From the NCBI GenBank assembly GCA_947683625.1, contig CANTUR010000348.1, positions 372,001-436,000 on the forward strand: a stretch of 64,000 nucleotides of DNA. Direction: 5' to 3'. The translations under genes and the position numbers were made by a program. Position 1 is the first letter of the stretch. Every line of letters starts with the position of its first letter. The stretch is from Mallotus nudiflorus (taxonomy: Eukaryota; Streptophyta; Magnoliopsida; Malpighiales; Euphorbiaceae). This document shows, in pieces, positions 1 to 10,528 of the stretch. The notes below the pieces were generated by a model, which searched no databases, was not told where the DNA came from, and saw only the letters and a list, made by a program, of their open reading frames with translations.

Positions 1-458
1 GCTTGCTTCAATTAATCCCATGTTGTGATTGACTCATTTGGCAAACTTGCAAGACAAAGTTGTGTTTTTTCCTTGATCGAAAATGGGAAGAGTCTCAACC
101 TTATTGCATCATCCGTTACACCATTGATCTTGAAGGTTGCACACGTATTGAGAAAAGTCAAAATGTGGGTATAAGGATCTTCTCCTTGTAAGCCTCCAAA
201 CTGATTATTTTTCACCATTTAGATAATACTTGGCTTGATCTCAAAGTTATTATTAGCAACAGTAGAAGCCACAATTCCACCAAAACTACCCGAGATATCG
301 GGTATTACAAAATTTCCTAACATCCTTCTCTCCGCTTAAGCCATTTTATTGAATTGATTCTCTTTTCTTTGTCTTTGTTCCTTACGTAGTGCACGTAAAG
401 TTAAATCAATTTCAGGATCAAAGTTCAAATTGCTATCACTAGTACTTCTAGTGAGCAT
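1..458 (-). pseudogene. Athila-like Ty3/gypsy gag, N-terminal fragment, broken
   Basis: This is the start of the Gag capsid protein of an Athila-type LTR retrotransposon. The ATG is at 456-458 on the minus strand and the frame runs off the left edge of the window. The readable part contains the capsid motif family N-Q-F-G-G-L, then D-A-I-R-L-R-L-F-P-F-S and S-I-T-T-W-D, which are diagnostic of plant Athila/Tat Gag. Stop codons interrupt the frame (near 343, near 219 and near 12), so it is not functional. It lies about 150 bases downstream, in element orientation, of a tRNA-Asp-type primer site and an LTR, as expected for a 5' end. The rest of this element is outside the window. Confidence 0.8.
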
Positions 459-606
459 GTAAATTCACAATCAAACAAAATAAAAAATAATAAAATAAAA
501 ATAAAACAAAAATTAAAATAAAAACAAAATAAAAACAATAAAAATTAAAATAAGGCCTAAAATAACCTTTTTCTACCCTAAGTTAATAACAATTACTTAA
601 ATCAAA

Positions 607-624
607 TCCTCGGCAATGGCGCCA
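607..624 (-). other. Primer-binding site, tRNA-Asp type
   Basis: The 18 bases end in CCA on the plus strand and match the 3' end expected of plant tRNA-Asp at 16 of 18 positions (from memory of the tRNA end). This primer is typical of Athila and related elements. It sits five bases from the LTR edge at 630 and sets the element orientation as minus. The A-rich stretch 459-606 is the untranslated leader between this site and gag. Confidence 0.75.
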
Positions 625-629
625 AATTC

Positions 630-2266
630 TGAAGCGGGTAGAATTGTATAACCCTAGTCTCTGAGGAGTTAGTATAGAGCAAGTTGGATGTTGAACACTC
701 AGGATTTGGGAAGAATTATGTATTAGCCAAGCAAATACTCAGATGGATAGGCAAAACTAAATCAAATAGAATTGGTGATCTAATTATTCCTAATTACTAT
801 AATACTAAACAGAATAAGAAATACAATATATATAAAAGAGAAGCACAAATCAAAATGTAAACAAGAACTTATAAGAATTTATCACAAAATATATTGATTG
901 GGAATTAGTGCGTATAATCTTTAAAAGCAACGCTTATTGGCAAATTAAAGTAAGGTTCCTAAAAGTAACTCTCGTTATTAATTAGAAGCATTTCCCCTTA
1001 GAGTCTACAAGCTCTCTCGGTGTATTGCAGAGATAAGAGAAAATCATAAATGACATTATACCAATAAATCCATAAAAGCAACTCTCGTTGTCAATTAAGG
1101 ATATTCCCGTCTAGAGTCTACAAGCTCTCTTGGTGTATTGTAGAGATAGACAAGGAAATCACAAGTAATTTACTAATTATTTCCCTTAAGATGAATTCCT
1201 TATCTCCAAGTAAATCCAATTCTTAAATAATCTCAATTATATTTCCACCAAATTACTCCAACTCTCATTGTAAGTAATTTAATTAAAATAAGTTATATAT
1301 GGTGATCAATCATAAATAACTTAATCAAGCACTAATTGAAATTAAATCATAAATAAGATAAGGTAGAAAATGTAGTTCTGATTTAATTCATCATTGCTTC
1401 TTAATAAGACTTAGCCAATAGACATGATTAGAAAATAATAAGAAAAGAAGAAAAGGAATTGATAAAACCCTTTTAATAATCTTCGAACACTTGCTGATGT
1501 AGAGCAATCTTCTTTTCTTGCTTCCTTTTTGCTTTCTTCTAATTGATCTTTAAAACACTAGACTAAGCCTAAGAAAATAAATTTTGTACTTCTTATAATA
1601 ATGATGTTCTCTTATAATAATTTTGTATGGATATATGTCTGAATGAATCTCCCTCTCTTATAGGTTCCCATTGATCTATATATAGACCCTAGAGGTGGTT
1701 AAAAAGGAGTTACAAATTGAAAAGGTACCCTTTTACATAAAAGGTCACAACTCTATATAGTAACTTTTAGGGCATTTTTTTTCCTTTTATATGACCTTAT
1801 ATGGAGAACGTCCCTTCATGAAAGTCTTAGATCTCTAAGTTATATTTCCAGAGAAACTTGAATCACCTCATTTCGATATTTTTAGAAGAAGTTATGGCCA
1901 AAATATGAAAATTGCTAAGAGTTGAAAAGTTGCATCTCATTAATGAGGCATAAGTGGAACGAGTTGACACGAAGGGTCGAGTCGGCATGGATGGCTTATG
2001 TAATGAGTCATCCCTGGTGTAACGAGTTGACATAGTTCTAATTTAACTTCCTTTGTCTTTTCAAGCTTCATACTTCATTCTAACAAATCTAAGGTCCTTC
2101 TAATGCATCAATTGAACTTAAAAACACATAAAAAACATACAAACTACCATAAAAAGCATTGAAAGCTAAAAATAACAATTATATAACTAAAAAAGCATAA
2201 AAACTTACTAAAATAAAACAAAATAACATTTATAGTACCTAAATAACTATGCAAGTTTGCATTACA
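630..2266 (-). mobile_element. 5' LTR of the Athila-like element
   Basis: This 1.64-kb LTR begins TG and ends CA on the plus strand, next to the primer site at 607-624. Its length suits Athila LTRs. Inside it a unit of about 113 bp is present twice (starting near 961 and 1074), with a third weaker trace near 1255. Each unit carries the short inverted repeat TCTACA/TGTAGA separated by about 17 bases. The outer edge at 2266 is inferred from the TG..CA rule and from the abrupt return of Tat-like coding sequence at 2267. The matching target duplication would lie outside the window. Confidence 0.65.
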
Positions 2267-3660
2267 TCAAGTAGGAAGGGGCACAATGGGCATTCAAATT
2301 CATAGAAGTGAAAACTCAAAAGCAGATTTACTAGCTAAGTCAGTAGTAGAAGACATTTAGACATTCAAAGAACTTGAGCTAACTGAAGAATTGGTTAAGC
2401 CAAGCACTGAGGAGGTAGTGATCCTGGACATTTAAGAAATAGTAGAATGGATAAAGTTGATCATTTAGTATCTCAAGCATGGCATACTTCCATAGGACAA
2501 GATAAAGGCTCAAAAGTTAAAGACAAAAATTGCATATTACTCTATGCATAATGGAGAACTCTATATGAGGTCTTTATCACACGTATAGTCTAAGTGTTTT
2601 TCACCAGAGGAGGGCAATCATATACTTAAGGAAATCCATAAAGGAATATTTAGAGCACACGAGTCTCATAACTCATTGTTTAGAAAAGCATTGCTATAAA
2701 GTTACTATTAGCCCATTATGTTCAGAGATGCTCAAAAGCTAGTTCAAGAATGCCATAAGTGCTAGCGATTTACCCGTTTTAATCACAAGCCTTTTAATAC
2801 TCAACATTCAATTGGGAGTCTATAGCCTTTTGCAATATGGGGAATGGATATCTTAGGGCCATTCCTAGTCTCAACCTCTTAAAATAAGTTCTTGACTGTA
2901 GCCATAGACCATTTCACCAAACGGGTAAAAATGGAAGTTGTCCCAACAATCATTAAAGCTCGAATTTAGCGCTTTTTCTACAAGGAAGTCATTTGCAGAT
3001 TTGGCATACCATATACCTTAATAATAGATAATGGAAGGCAATTTAATAATGAGAAATTCAAAAGGTTCTATTCAGATCTCAACATAAAGCTCAGATTCAC
3101 TTTGGTGGCTCATCCTTAGATGAACAACTAGACAGAGGTCACCAACAAAATCATCATATAAGGATTGAAAAAAAGGTTAGACAAAAAGAAATAAAACTAG
3201 GTTGAAGAACTCAACAATGTCATTTAAGCAAATAGAACAACACCTAAGACTTCTACTGGAGAAACGCTTAGACTGACGTATGGAATGGATATTATCATTT
3301 AGATAGAGATTGGGTCATCAAGCTACATTGTAACTGAGGATCTGGATCAAGAGGTCAATAAGATTAATGCTCAAATATGTTTGGTTTTACTTTAAGAAAT
3401 AAGGGAATAAGCGATTATTGTAGCAGAAGTTCAGAGGCAAAAGATCAGGGAGTATCATTATAAGCATGTTCGACTAAGATAGTTCAAGGTTAGAGATTAA
3501 GTACTCAGAAGAGATGACATTGGCAAAGGCAAGTCTAGAACAAAAAAGCTCGGACCCAACTGAGAAGGCCCCTATAAAGTCGTTGAGAAAACCACCAAAG
3601 GGGCATACAAGATTAAAGATGCACAACGAAAAAAGTTGTCTTAATATTAGAACTTAAATA
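2267..3660 (+). pseudogene. Tat-like Ty3/gypsy pol fragment (end of RNase H and integrase), decayed
   Basis: Translation on the plus strand gives the end of an RNase H domain (R-S-E-N-S-K-A-D-L-L-A-K near 2305-2340). An integrase follows: a zinc-binding region ending in a C-H-K-C motif (near 2752-2763), the core with W-G-M-D-I-L-G-P-F (near 2840-2866), a later D-N-G-R-Q-F motif (near 3028-3045), and a recognisable C-terminal G-P-Y-K-V-V-E stretch near 3565. The frame has many stops, mostly TAG or TAA where glutamine or tryptophan is expected. The left side is cut by the Athila-like insertion at 2267. It is the 3' part of a Tat-lineage element whose antisense ORF, tandem array, polypurine tract and LTR follow. 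Confidence 0.8.
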
Positions 3661-3939
3661 ATCTTAGAAAATATTATTAATAAAGGAAATGTAATCAAAA
3701 TAAAGCCAAGTTCTAATGGAATAAAGTACTTTTTTTATTAATATTGATATCGTATTACACTAGTAAAAAAAAAAAGATACTTGAAGTATTTACGCATTAT
3801 CCAGAGGCATTACTTTAGTAGTGGGAGAAAGGTCTATGTTTTCAAAGGATTAACCTTCAGGTTGTAAGGTAATTTCAAAAATAGAGGGGTTAACTTTAGA
3901 AGTTGATTTTTCTTTAGTAATTAATAGGTTACTTAGAAG

Positions 3940-5712
3940 TGGACGTCCTAGCAATAGTCTTATTTCCAATACCCTTCAAATCTTTTAATTGCTTAGAAGC
4001 AAACTTATTGGTAGCATCTTCTTTAGTAGCTAGCCTCACCAGATTAAATAAAGTTATCTTCTCCAGTTCAGAGAAGTCCAGATTTGAATGCTGAGCCAGC
4101 AGTATCCTTAGACACTCAAATTTATCAGCTTGAGAAATCCCTTCATTATCTTCTAATAGTTATGGGATTTTTTTTCTTCAGCCAGCTCTTTCTTCATAGT
4201 TCCAAGCTCGGTATTCTGCTACTTGATCTTTAAAGTAAGTTGAGCAGGTGAATGCTCAAGCTCTTAAACCCTTTTTTTAGGTTGCCTCAACTTCAAACCT
4301 GGCCTCCATATATTTTATTTGGCAAAGCTCTAGCAATTTCATTGTTGTCTCCAAATTCTTTTCATAATCAACGATTATGGTACTAACCTTTGTCCCCTTC
4401 AAACTATACTGAATTTTTAGGAAATAGTAATTATCTTTGGCAAGCAGAAAACTTTGAGTCATTTGAAACAAAAGAGGGGTCAAAACTAAAAATATCCATG
4501 AATGAACATAAAAAAGCTGAATTAAGGCAATTACTTCCAGAGAATGTTTAATCATTTAGTTAAACAACTCCTCTTTGTCCATATATGTCCACCTCTGAAT
4601 GTCTTTAGGAAAGCATAAAGACTCAGCACATTGATCCTACACCTGAGAATTGAGGATGCTCGGAGGACTCATTTTTTATATGAGCCATTTCTTCATATCC
4701 GAGCATCCAGATATCTTGGAGCATTTAACAAACACCTCATTAATTAACTTTTTTTCATCATCTGACTCCTTAGTTTAAAATCATTTTTGGGAGGCTTAGA
4801 CGATTCCTTGTGAGTAGGGTCTAATACTGCTTTCCCTTTATCACCAGACCGCAGATAACCTCGGACCTCTAGGAAATTTTATTCTTAAGTAAGCTGGGTG
4901 GTCTGGGTTGTCTCTTCTACTTCCAGCTCATCATCTAAAAGCAGTAGCCCATATGTAAATGCAAAATAGTTAGCCATCTATAAATAAAAGAAAAAGAAGA
5001 GTCGGGATATACCTTAAGAAGTTCAGCACTTACCATAATCACTTCCATCCCTAGGATAAACTCTTTGAAGGTACCTCTGAGAGAGATTCTCAACAGATGT
5101 AATCTTGGCTATACTCTGGAGATGAATTATGTGCGCTAGATCAATATCTTCTTTAGATAATCTCGGAGGACGCTTTACTTTATGGCATTCATCAGCCCAT
5201 AGACGCTGAACATTGATAAAGTCTGAATGATGTTCTATAATAAAAAACCTATGCCTCCAAGACTTTTACAAGTCTAGAAACTTGACAAACAAACTTTGAT
5301 GAGGAGTAGCTAATAGCAAAAAGGTCAGCTCCCCTTTCTTTTTATTCAAACTATACGTGAATCGGAACATATCTAGATTTGACTCTCTATTTTCCTTATG
5401 CATTAGTTCTATATACCCAGTTAAAATCCTATAACTATTAGGGTGTAGTTGCACAAGTTCTATGTTAAACCTATTAAAAAAAATTAACAAAAGGGTGGTC
5501 AATGGGGAACTTTAACCCCCCTTTCTAACTAGTCAATATAAATGACCATCTTTACTATATCCAAAATATGTTCATAAGCCCTAAAGCTTTTTTCCACAAT
5601 ATGTAGCACATAGTCCTATGAAATGTTATACCTTTTTCTATACCATTCAAGCATGCCATTATCTACTCTCGACTCAAATAGATCAGACTTTACTTGCTCT
5701 CAGGGAGCTATG
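3940..5712 (-). pseudogene. Antisense ORF of the Tat-like element (plant gypsy-type transposon protein), broken
   Basis: Between integrase and the 3' LTR the minus strand codes for a protein of the type called plant 'putative gypsy type transposon' protein, found antisense in Tat/Retand elements. The best stretch is at 5190-5510, with L-H-P-N-S-Y-R-I-L-T-G-Y-I, then F-R-F-T-Y-S-L and a W-R-H-R-F-F-I motif. A second stretch, 4277-4555, is rich in charged residues and looks like the coiled-coil part. Stops and frame changes break it into pieces, and the limits given are approximate. Its role in the element is unknown. Confidence 0.6.
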
Positions 5713-6160
5713 AAACTTAAGAATAAAAGATGAAAAGAAGAAAAATGCTGAAAAGGAAAGGTTTTCACATAGGAAACAAAAGGAATCCTTCAGCGGAGGC
5801 AGTGAACACTAGAGCAGGAAAGCATTTAAAAGCAAAAATACAAAAGAAATAATAGCAAAAGAAAGGTAAAGGTGCAAAATTGAGGGGGAAATGGGGTTTT
5901 AAAGAAGATGGGAGGTTCTGGAACACCAATTCATACCCCTACGAGAATCAAAGACATCTCTACTATCCTAAGGGGTATTCTAGGAAAGAGAAAAGTCCAC
6001 TAATCGAGCAGTTATCATTATGGCAACCAAAACGTCTCATCTTTTAACATACGAACAAACGTGACAGTTATATAATTCAAAATCAAAAGAATTCCAAAAG
6101 ACAGTGAGTTCAAAATCTCGCATATCTTGTTGCCAACTGTCTCTATCTTTCATCAGACGT
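5713..6160. other. Non-coding 3' region of the Tat-like element
   Basis: No coding sequence is recognised. It lies between the antisense ORF and the 89-bp array, where Tat elements carry a long 3' untranslated region. Confidence 0.5.
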
Positions 6161-6550
6161 ACCAAGCATCTAAGTCTAATGATAGAAGCTGGCACCTTCA
6201 GGTCATTTTTATAATACTAAGGTTCGAAAACTCAGGTCGCTTCTATAGTATCAAGCATCTAAATTCAATGATTAAAGTTGGCACCCTTAAGTTGTTTACA
6301 TAATACTGAGGTTCAAAAACTCGGGTCACTTTTATAGTACCAAGCATTTAAGTCCAATGATTAAAGTTGACACCCTTAGGTAGTTTCTATAATATTAAGG
6401 TTCAAAAACTTAGGTCGCTTCTATAATGCCAAGCATTAAACTCTAGCAATAGCTGATTCCCTTAAGTCATTTCAATAACACTAACAGGTTAAACCCTCGA
6501 GACATTTCATAAAACACTGAACTTTTAAAAGTCCAACTAGCACCTTCAGG
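6161..6550. repeat. 89-bp tandem repeat, about four copies, in the Tat 3' UTR
   Basis: The anchor CAAGCAT recurs at 6163, 6252, 6341 and 6430, an exact 89-base spacing, with recognisable unit sequence (the GGTTC-AAAA-CT block and the GGCACCCTTA-like block) between anchors. Later units are more degenerate. The stretch 6551-6763 is related but too diverged to assign. Confidence 0.85.
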
Positions 6551-6763
6551 TTCTTATACTCAAACACTGTAATCTTAAGATTCAGTACTGAGCATCATCA
6601 CCTTCAATGATTGAGTCTGGCCACCTCAGCTCACCCTTTAGTATTATACACAAGCATGAGCATAGTCTCTCTTTCATTAAAGGAATCACTAGTTCGAGTT
6701 ACTCGTCATTATTCATAGTGAGTCTATCAAATATGGAAATATCAGACACAAATATCCGAACAG

Positions 6764-6778
6764 ACTTTCGGGGGCTCT
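6764..6778 (+). other. Polypurine tract of the Tat-like element
   Basis: The sequence CTTTCGGGGGCTCT immediately precedes a TG-starting LTR edge at 6779. This is the usual priming tract layout for Tat elements and confirms plus orientation. Confidence 0.6.
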
Positions 6779-7230
6779 TGATACACCATATATATTGCTA
6801 TTACACTAAGGGTTTATTTTTCCAAATAGGGATTACTTGCGGAAGAAGAATGTCCAAATCTAAATAGAAAAAGAGTCCTTAATTAAAAACTCCCAGACAG
6901 GAAGATACCCCTCAAAAGGCATAAGTCCTACACAAAGGTTTGAGCATCCCTATCTTTATAAATACTTTTCATATCCCTTATTTTTATTCATTATATTCTA
7001 TTTTCTTGACGCATTATTTTCTTTATCTCTCTAAATTCTCTTTCTATATTTTCTAACTTAGGTATTAGAGGATTTGTAGGGATCCTCCCCACCTATTATC
7101 TTACCCTTTGTTGGTTGCTTACTTGCAGGAATTAGAGGTTTCGGAAACAAGTTATTACTTCCTTGAATGAAGTTTTTCCAACTGTAAACTTTAGAGTTCA
7201 AAATTTCCTTCAGGGTCAGCTAGGCTAACC
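6779..7230 (+). mobile_element. LTR of the Tat-like element (right edge uncertain)
   Basis: It starts TGATACACC directly after the polypurine tract. A TATA-box-like TATAAATA lies at 6957-6964 and a T-rich stretch follows. The right edge is not resolved: about 7230 is where sequence character changes, but no duplicated target site was found. Confidence 0.5.
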
Positions 7231-8697
7231 TTTATTTGCAAAGATCATAATGGCTACTAGAAAAATTTTTACACACTCGGTCCTATAAGCTGAGACGAGA
7301 AGCAATTGAATTTGCAGAGGAGCATGCATCCAAATAATTATATAATCTGACAGCTATCAAGCAATTAAGCTCTGTCAAAAAAGGCAGCCAGCTCCTTGAG
7401 AGGTCTCGACAGTACTAGAAAATATTGCTCATATTCAAGCTAAAATAAGTTCTATCTGTTTCCAATATGTATATCGAAACCAAAACGTAGCTGCAGATTA
7501 CTTATATAAGCAAGACGTAGTTCTATTGGGAGTGGAACAAGTTATAAATGTTGTTATCGTTTCACTCAAATTATTCATGGGGATGTATTCAACTTATCTT
7601 GTCAATGGATTTTCTGGTTGTCTTTGATTAAACAAAATGGAAAAGACTGATCAATCACTCAACATTGCTAATTTTTCTCATAATACATTGTAACTTTGCT
7701 TTGTAATTGACTATAATATTTTTCTGATAGACATTTGTTTTAAATTTTTTTTATATAAGTGTAATTATATTATTATTATTATTATTATTATTATAGATCG
7801 AATACTGATGAAGATCACAAAGATTCAATAAAATCCGCAATCATCATACCTAAAAATAATAAATAATTTATTGTACTAATACAATAATAAAAAAAAGGAC
7901 AAGTCTCAGTTTATATTCAGTCTTATGAAAATCGTTAATACAATATTTAATCTTCCTTTTAAAACGATTATCATGTAGAAATAATATACCAACTTTCGAG
8001 AAAAAAACTTATATACCAACATTCATTGAAATAGAATGATATGATTTTACTTTCACTTAAAAATAATTTAAATTCAAATTGTGATATATAAATTTATATT
8101 AAATTTAGTTACTAAATTTTTTTTTATCGTTTTTATAATTTTACTCAAGTCAAATTAAATTAATTAATTAATTAGAATACACGTAAATATTATAAAATTA
8201 TACAATTTTTTAATTAATTTGAAGGTTGTATGCACTGTTGTTAGAATCAAACTATATATTAAATTGTGATTACCAAACTATATATTAAAAAATGACTAAT
8301 TGCATTATGAAATCAGGATTCAACTGGAATTGCAATTGGAACCTAAAATTTCCTGTACAGTCCCTTCCGAAGGTAAGAAAAGGGGTAACGAAAGGGAGGC
8401 GAAAATGACTAGACATGAAAATGATTGATCATATGTTTGTTACAATTTAATAATTCACTTCAAAGTATAGGACAATTCATTTCATGGACAAATTAATATT
8501 TATAAGAGCTATTTATAGACAGTTCTATATTTTTCAGTAGCATATTACATTTAGATTTAATTTTTTTAATTTCAACAAAATTTAAATTCACTTGATATCG
8601 TACCAAATTAGTGAAATATTGATTACATACATTCAGGTATTAAAGGTGTATGGGCCATTTTTACAGCGAAGGTTTTTTTTTTCATAGCTGCATTTTC

Positions 8698-8754
<57 letters not shown>

Positions 8755-9077
8755 TCTATTAGGGATGTAGGTGAAATTTTTTTATTTATTTCAACCGCAA
8801 ATAATACCAAATAAAAATGTTATAAATTTTATTTCCGATGTAACAAAAAATTATAAATCATGCACTCTTTCATTAATTATATATAATATTTTTAAATAAT
8901 TAATTCATTTAAGAATTTGATGAAAATATTGAGAAAGAATTCAAATTCTATATTTATACTTTTTGGTCCTTGAGAATTTAAGCATATATAATTTATATAA
9001 TTCATTTACAAAAGCATGTGTGATTTCAACAAAATTTTAAACATAAAAAGATAATAAATTTGAGCATACACACGAAT
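7231..9077. other. A+T-rich intergenic stretch without a recognisable gene
   Basis: Three things stand out: an ATT microsatellite at 7768-7794, a pure TA repeat of 50 bases at 8701-8750, and a 64-base segment at 8187-8250 that resembles the sequence flanking the old Tekay element (34778-34842). A weak RNase H-like peptide (R-N-Q-N-V-A-A-D) can be read on the plus strand near 7476-7500 and may be a LINE remnant, but the rest of the domain is not convincing. Otherwise nothing is seen. Confidence 0.5.
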
Positions 9078-9265
9078 TGTTATAATATAATATTTTATAA
9101 ATTATTAAATTAAATTCTGAGATTTACAGTGTTAATAAATATTTTATTAAATTGTTATATTATGATTATTTTGTGAAATTTAATTAAATTCAATTGTTAT
9201 TATTTATTTTATTATATTATAGTATTAATATTAAATTGAGATTTAAAACTTAAATTTGTGGTTAT

Positions 9266-9306
<41 letters not shown>

Positions 9307-9400
9307 TGTGAATAGTATTAATTTAGTGTATTTAATAAATTTTGTGGTGACTTTAATTAAAAAGGTAAATATTTAAATTAAAAATATTATTTTGTCCTTT

Positions 9401-9466
<66 letters not shown>

Positions 9467-10528
9467 ATTTTTCCTTTTCCCTTCTCTTTCCCTTCTTCTC
9501 TTCTCTGCATTTTGCAAAAACGCAGTGCGCCACTAGCACCACATCGTCGGTTGGCAGTGCTACCATCACCATCATCACTCCTCCTCAGCTTGCCACCACC
9601 TGTCCTTCTTCCTCCTATCGCCATCCTATTCCTCCTCCTTCCTTCTCAGCACTGTTCACTTCAGGAGGTCGTCGGTGCCGATTCTGGCAACAACAGTGGT
9701 CATGGTTGGTCTCGTTTGAAAGCTTGTTCATTGGACTTCATTTCTCTCAAGGTAATTCATTTAATTAACGTTGAATTCAGCTTCAATTTTGTTAATGTCA
9801 TTTGAGGGTTCATAATTTCAATTGTTGATTTTGTGTTTAATTGGTTTTATTCTTGTTAAATTGACTTTATATTAGTTAAATTGAAATTGTAAGCTTTCCA
9901 AAAATGTGTTTAAATTCAATTTTGGAGATAGTTGAGATTTAAGCACTATTCCATGTTCGGTTACTATTCATGGGGATTGTCCCAGCTCAGAAATGTGTTT
10001 TATTTTTAATAAATTCTATTAATTATTTTAAGCATATTTTGCTAAGGAAATTTGTTGAAATTATGTTCTAATTATTTATTATGAATTTTTGAATATTTAT
10101 GTAAAAATTTGATTTTTGGAAAAATTAGTATAAATTAGTAAATTTTATATTTTAATTGAAATTATTGTTAATTATTATGTTTTGGATAATTTTTGAGTAA
10201 TAAATAGAATTAAATAATTTTTATAAATTATTTACTATTTTTAGCTAATTAATAATAATTTATAGAAATATATTCAAATAATAATTTTACCTATTATTTT
10301 TATGATTAAATGAATTCTTTAGCTATTTTATTATATATTTGGGCAATTTAAATAATTATTTATAAATTATACTATTTGATTTCGAATATATAAAAAATAT
10401 ATTATATTAATATTTTTTTAATTATATTTGAGATTTTATTATTTATTTTGAAAATAGATATCTTTGATTGTATATGGATTTATGTTGCATGTATATATAT
10501 TATAATAATTCATTCAGTGATGTCTGAC
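9078..10528 (+). mobile_element. 5' LTR of the old Tekay element, first part
   Basis: It aligns with 31790 onward of the 3' LTR from TGTTATAA. Compared with the 3' LTR, about 1.13 kb (corresponding to 33195-34328) is missing at about 10467, with the shared bases TGAT at the junction. It holds a 60-base AT repeat (9405-9464), a pyrimidine-rich then GC-rich island (9470-9750) and a splice-donor-like site at 9751/9752. The LTR continues at 26226 after the nested element. Confidence 0.85.

Noticed and set aside
7476..7530. Isolated RNase H-like peptide
   Set aside because: Only a short R-N-Q-N-V-A-A-D match is present; the surrounding translation does not support a domain, so it is mentioned but not called.
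9392..9805. Open frames with Ile-Tyr repeats on both strands near the AT microsatellite (also 32104-32310)
   Set aside because: They are translations of an (AT)n tract and the adjacent pyrimidine-rich LTR leader; no start context or domain is present.
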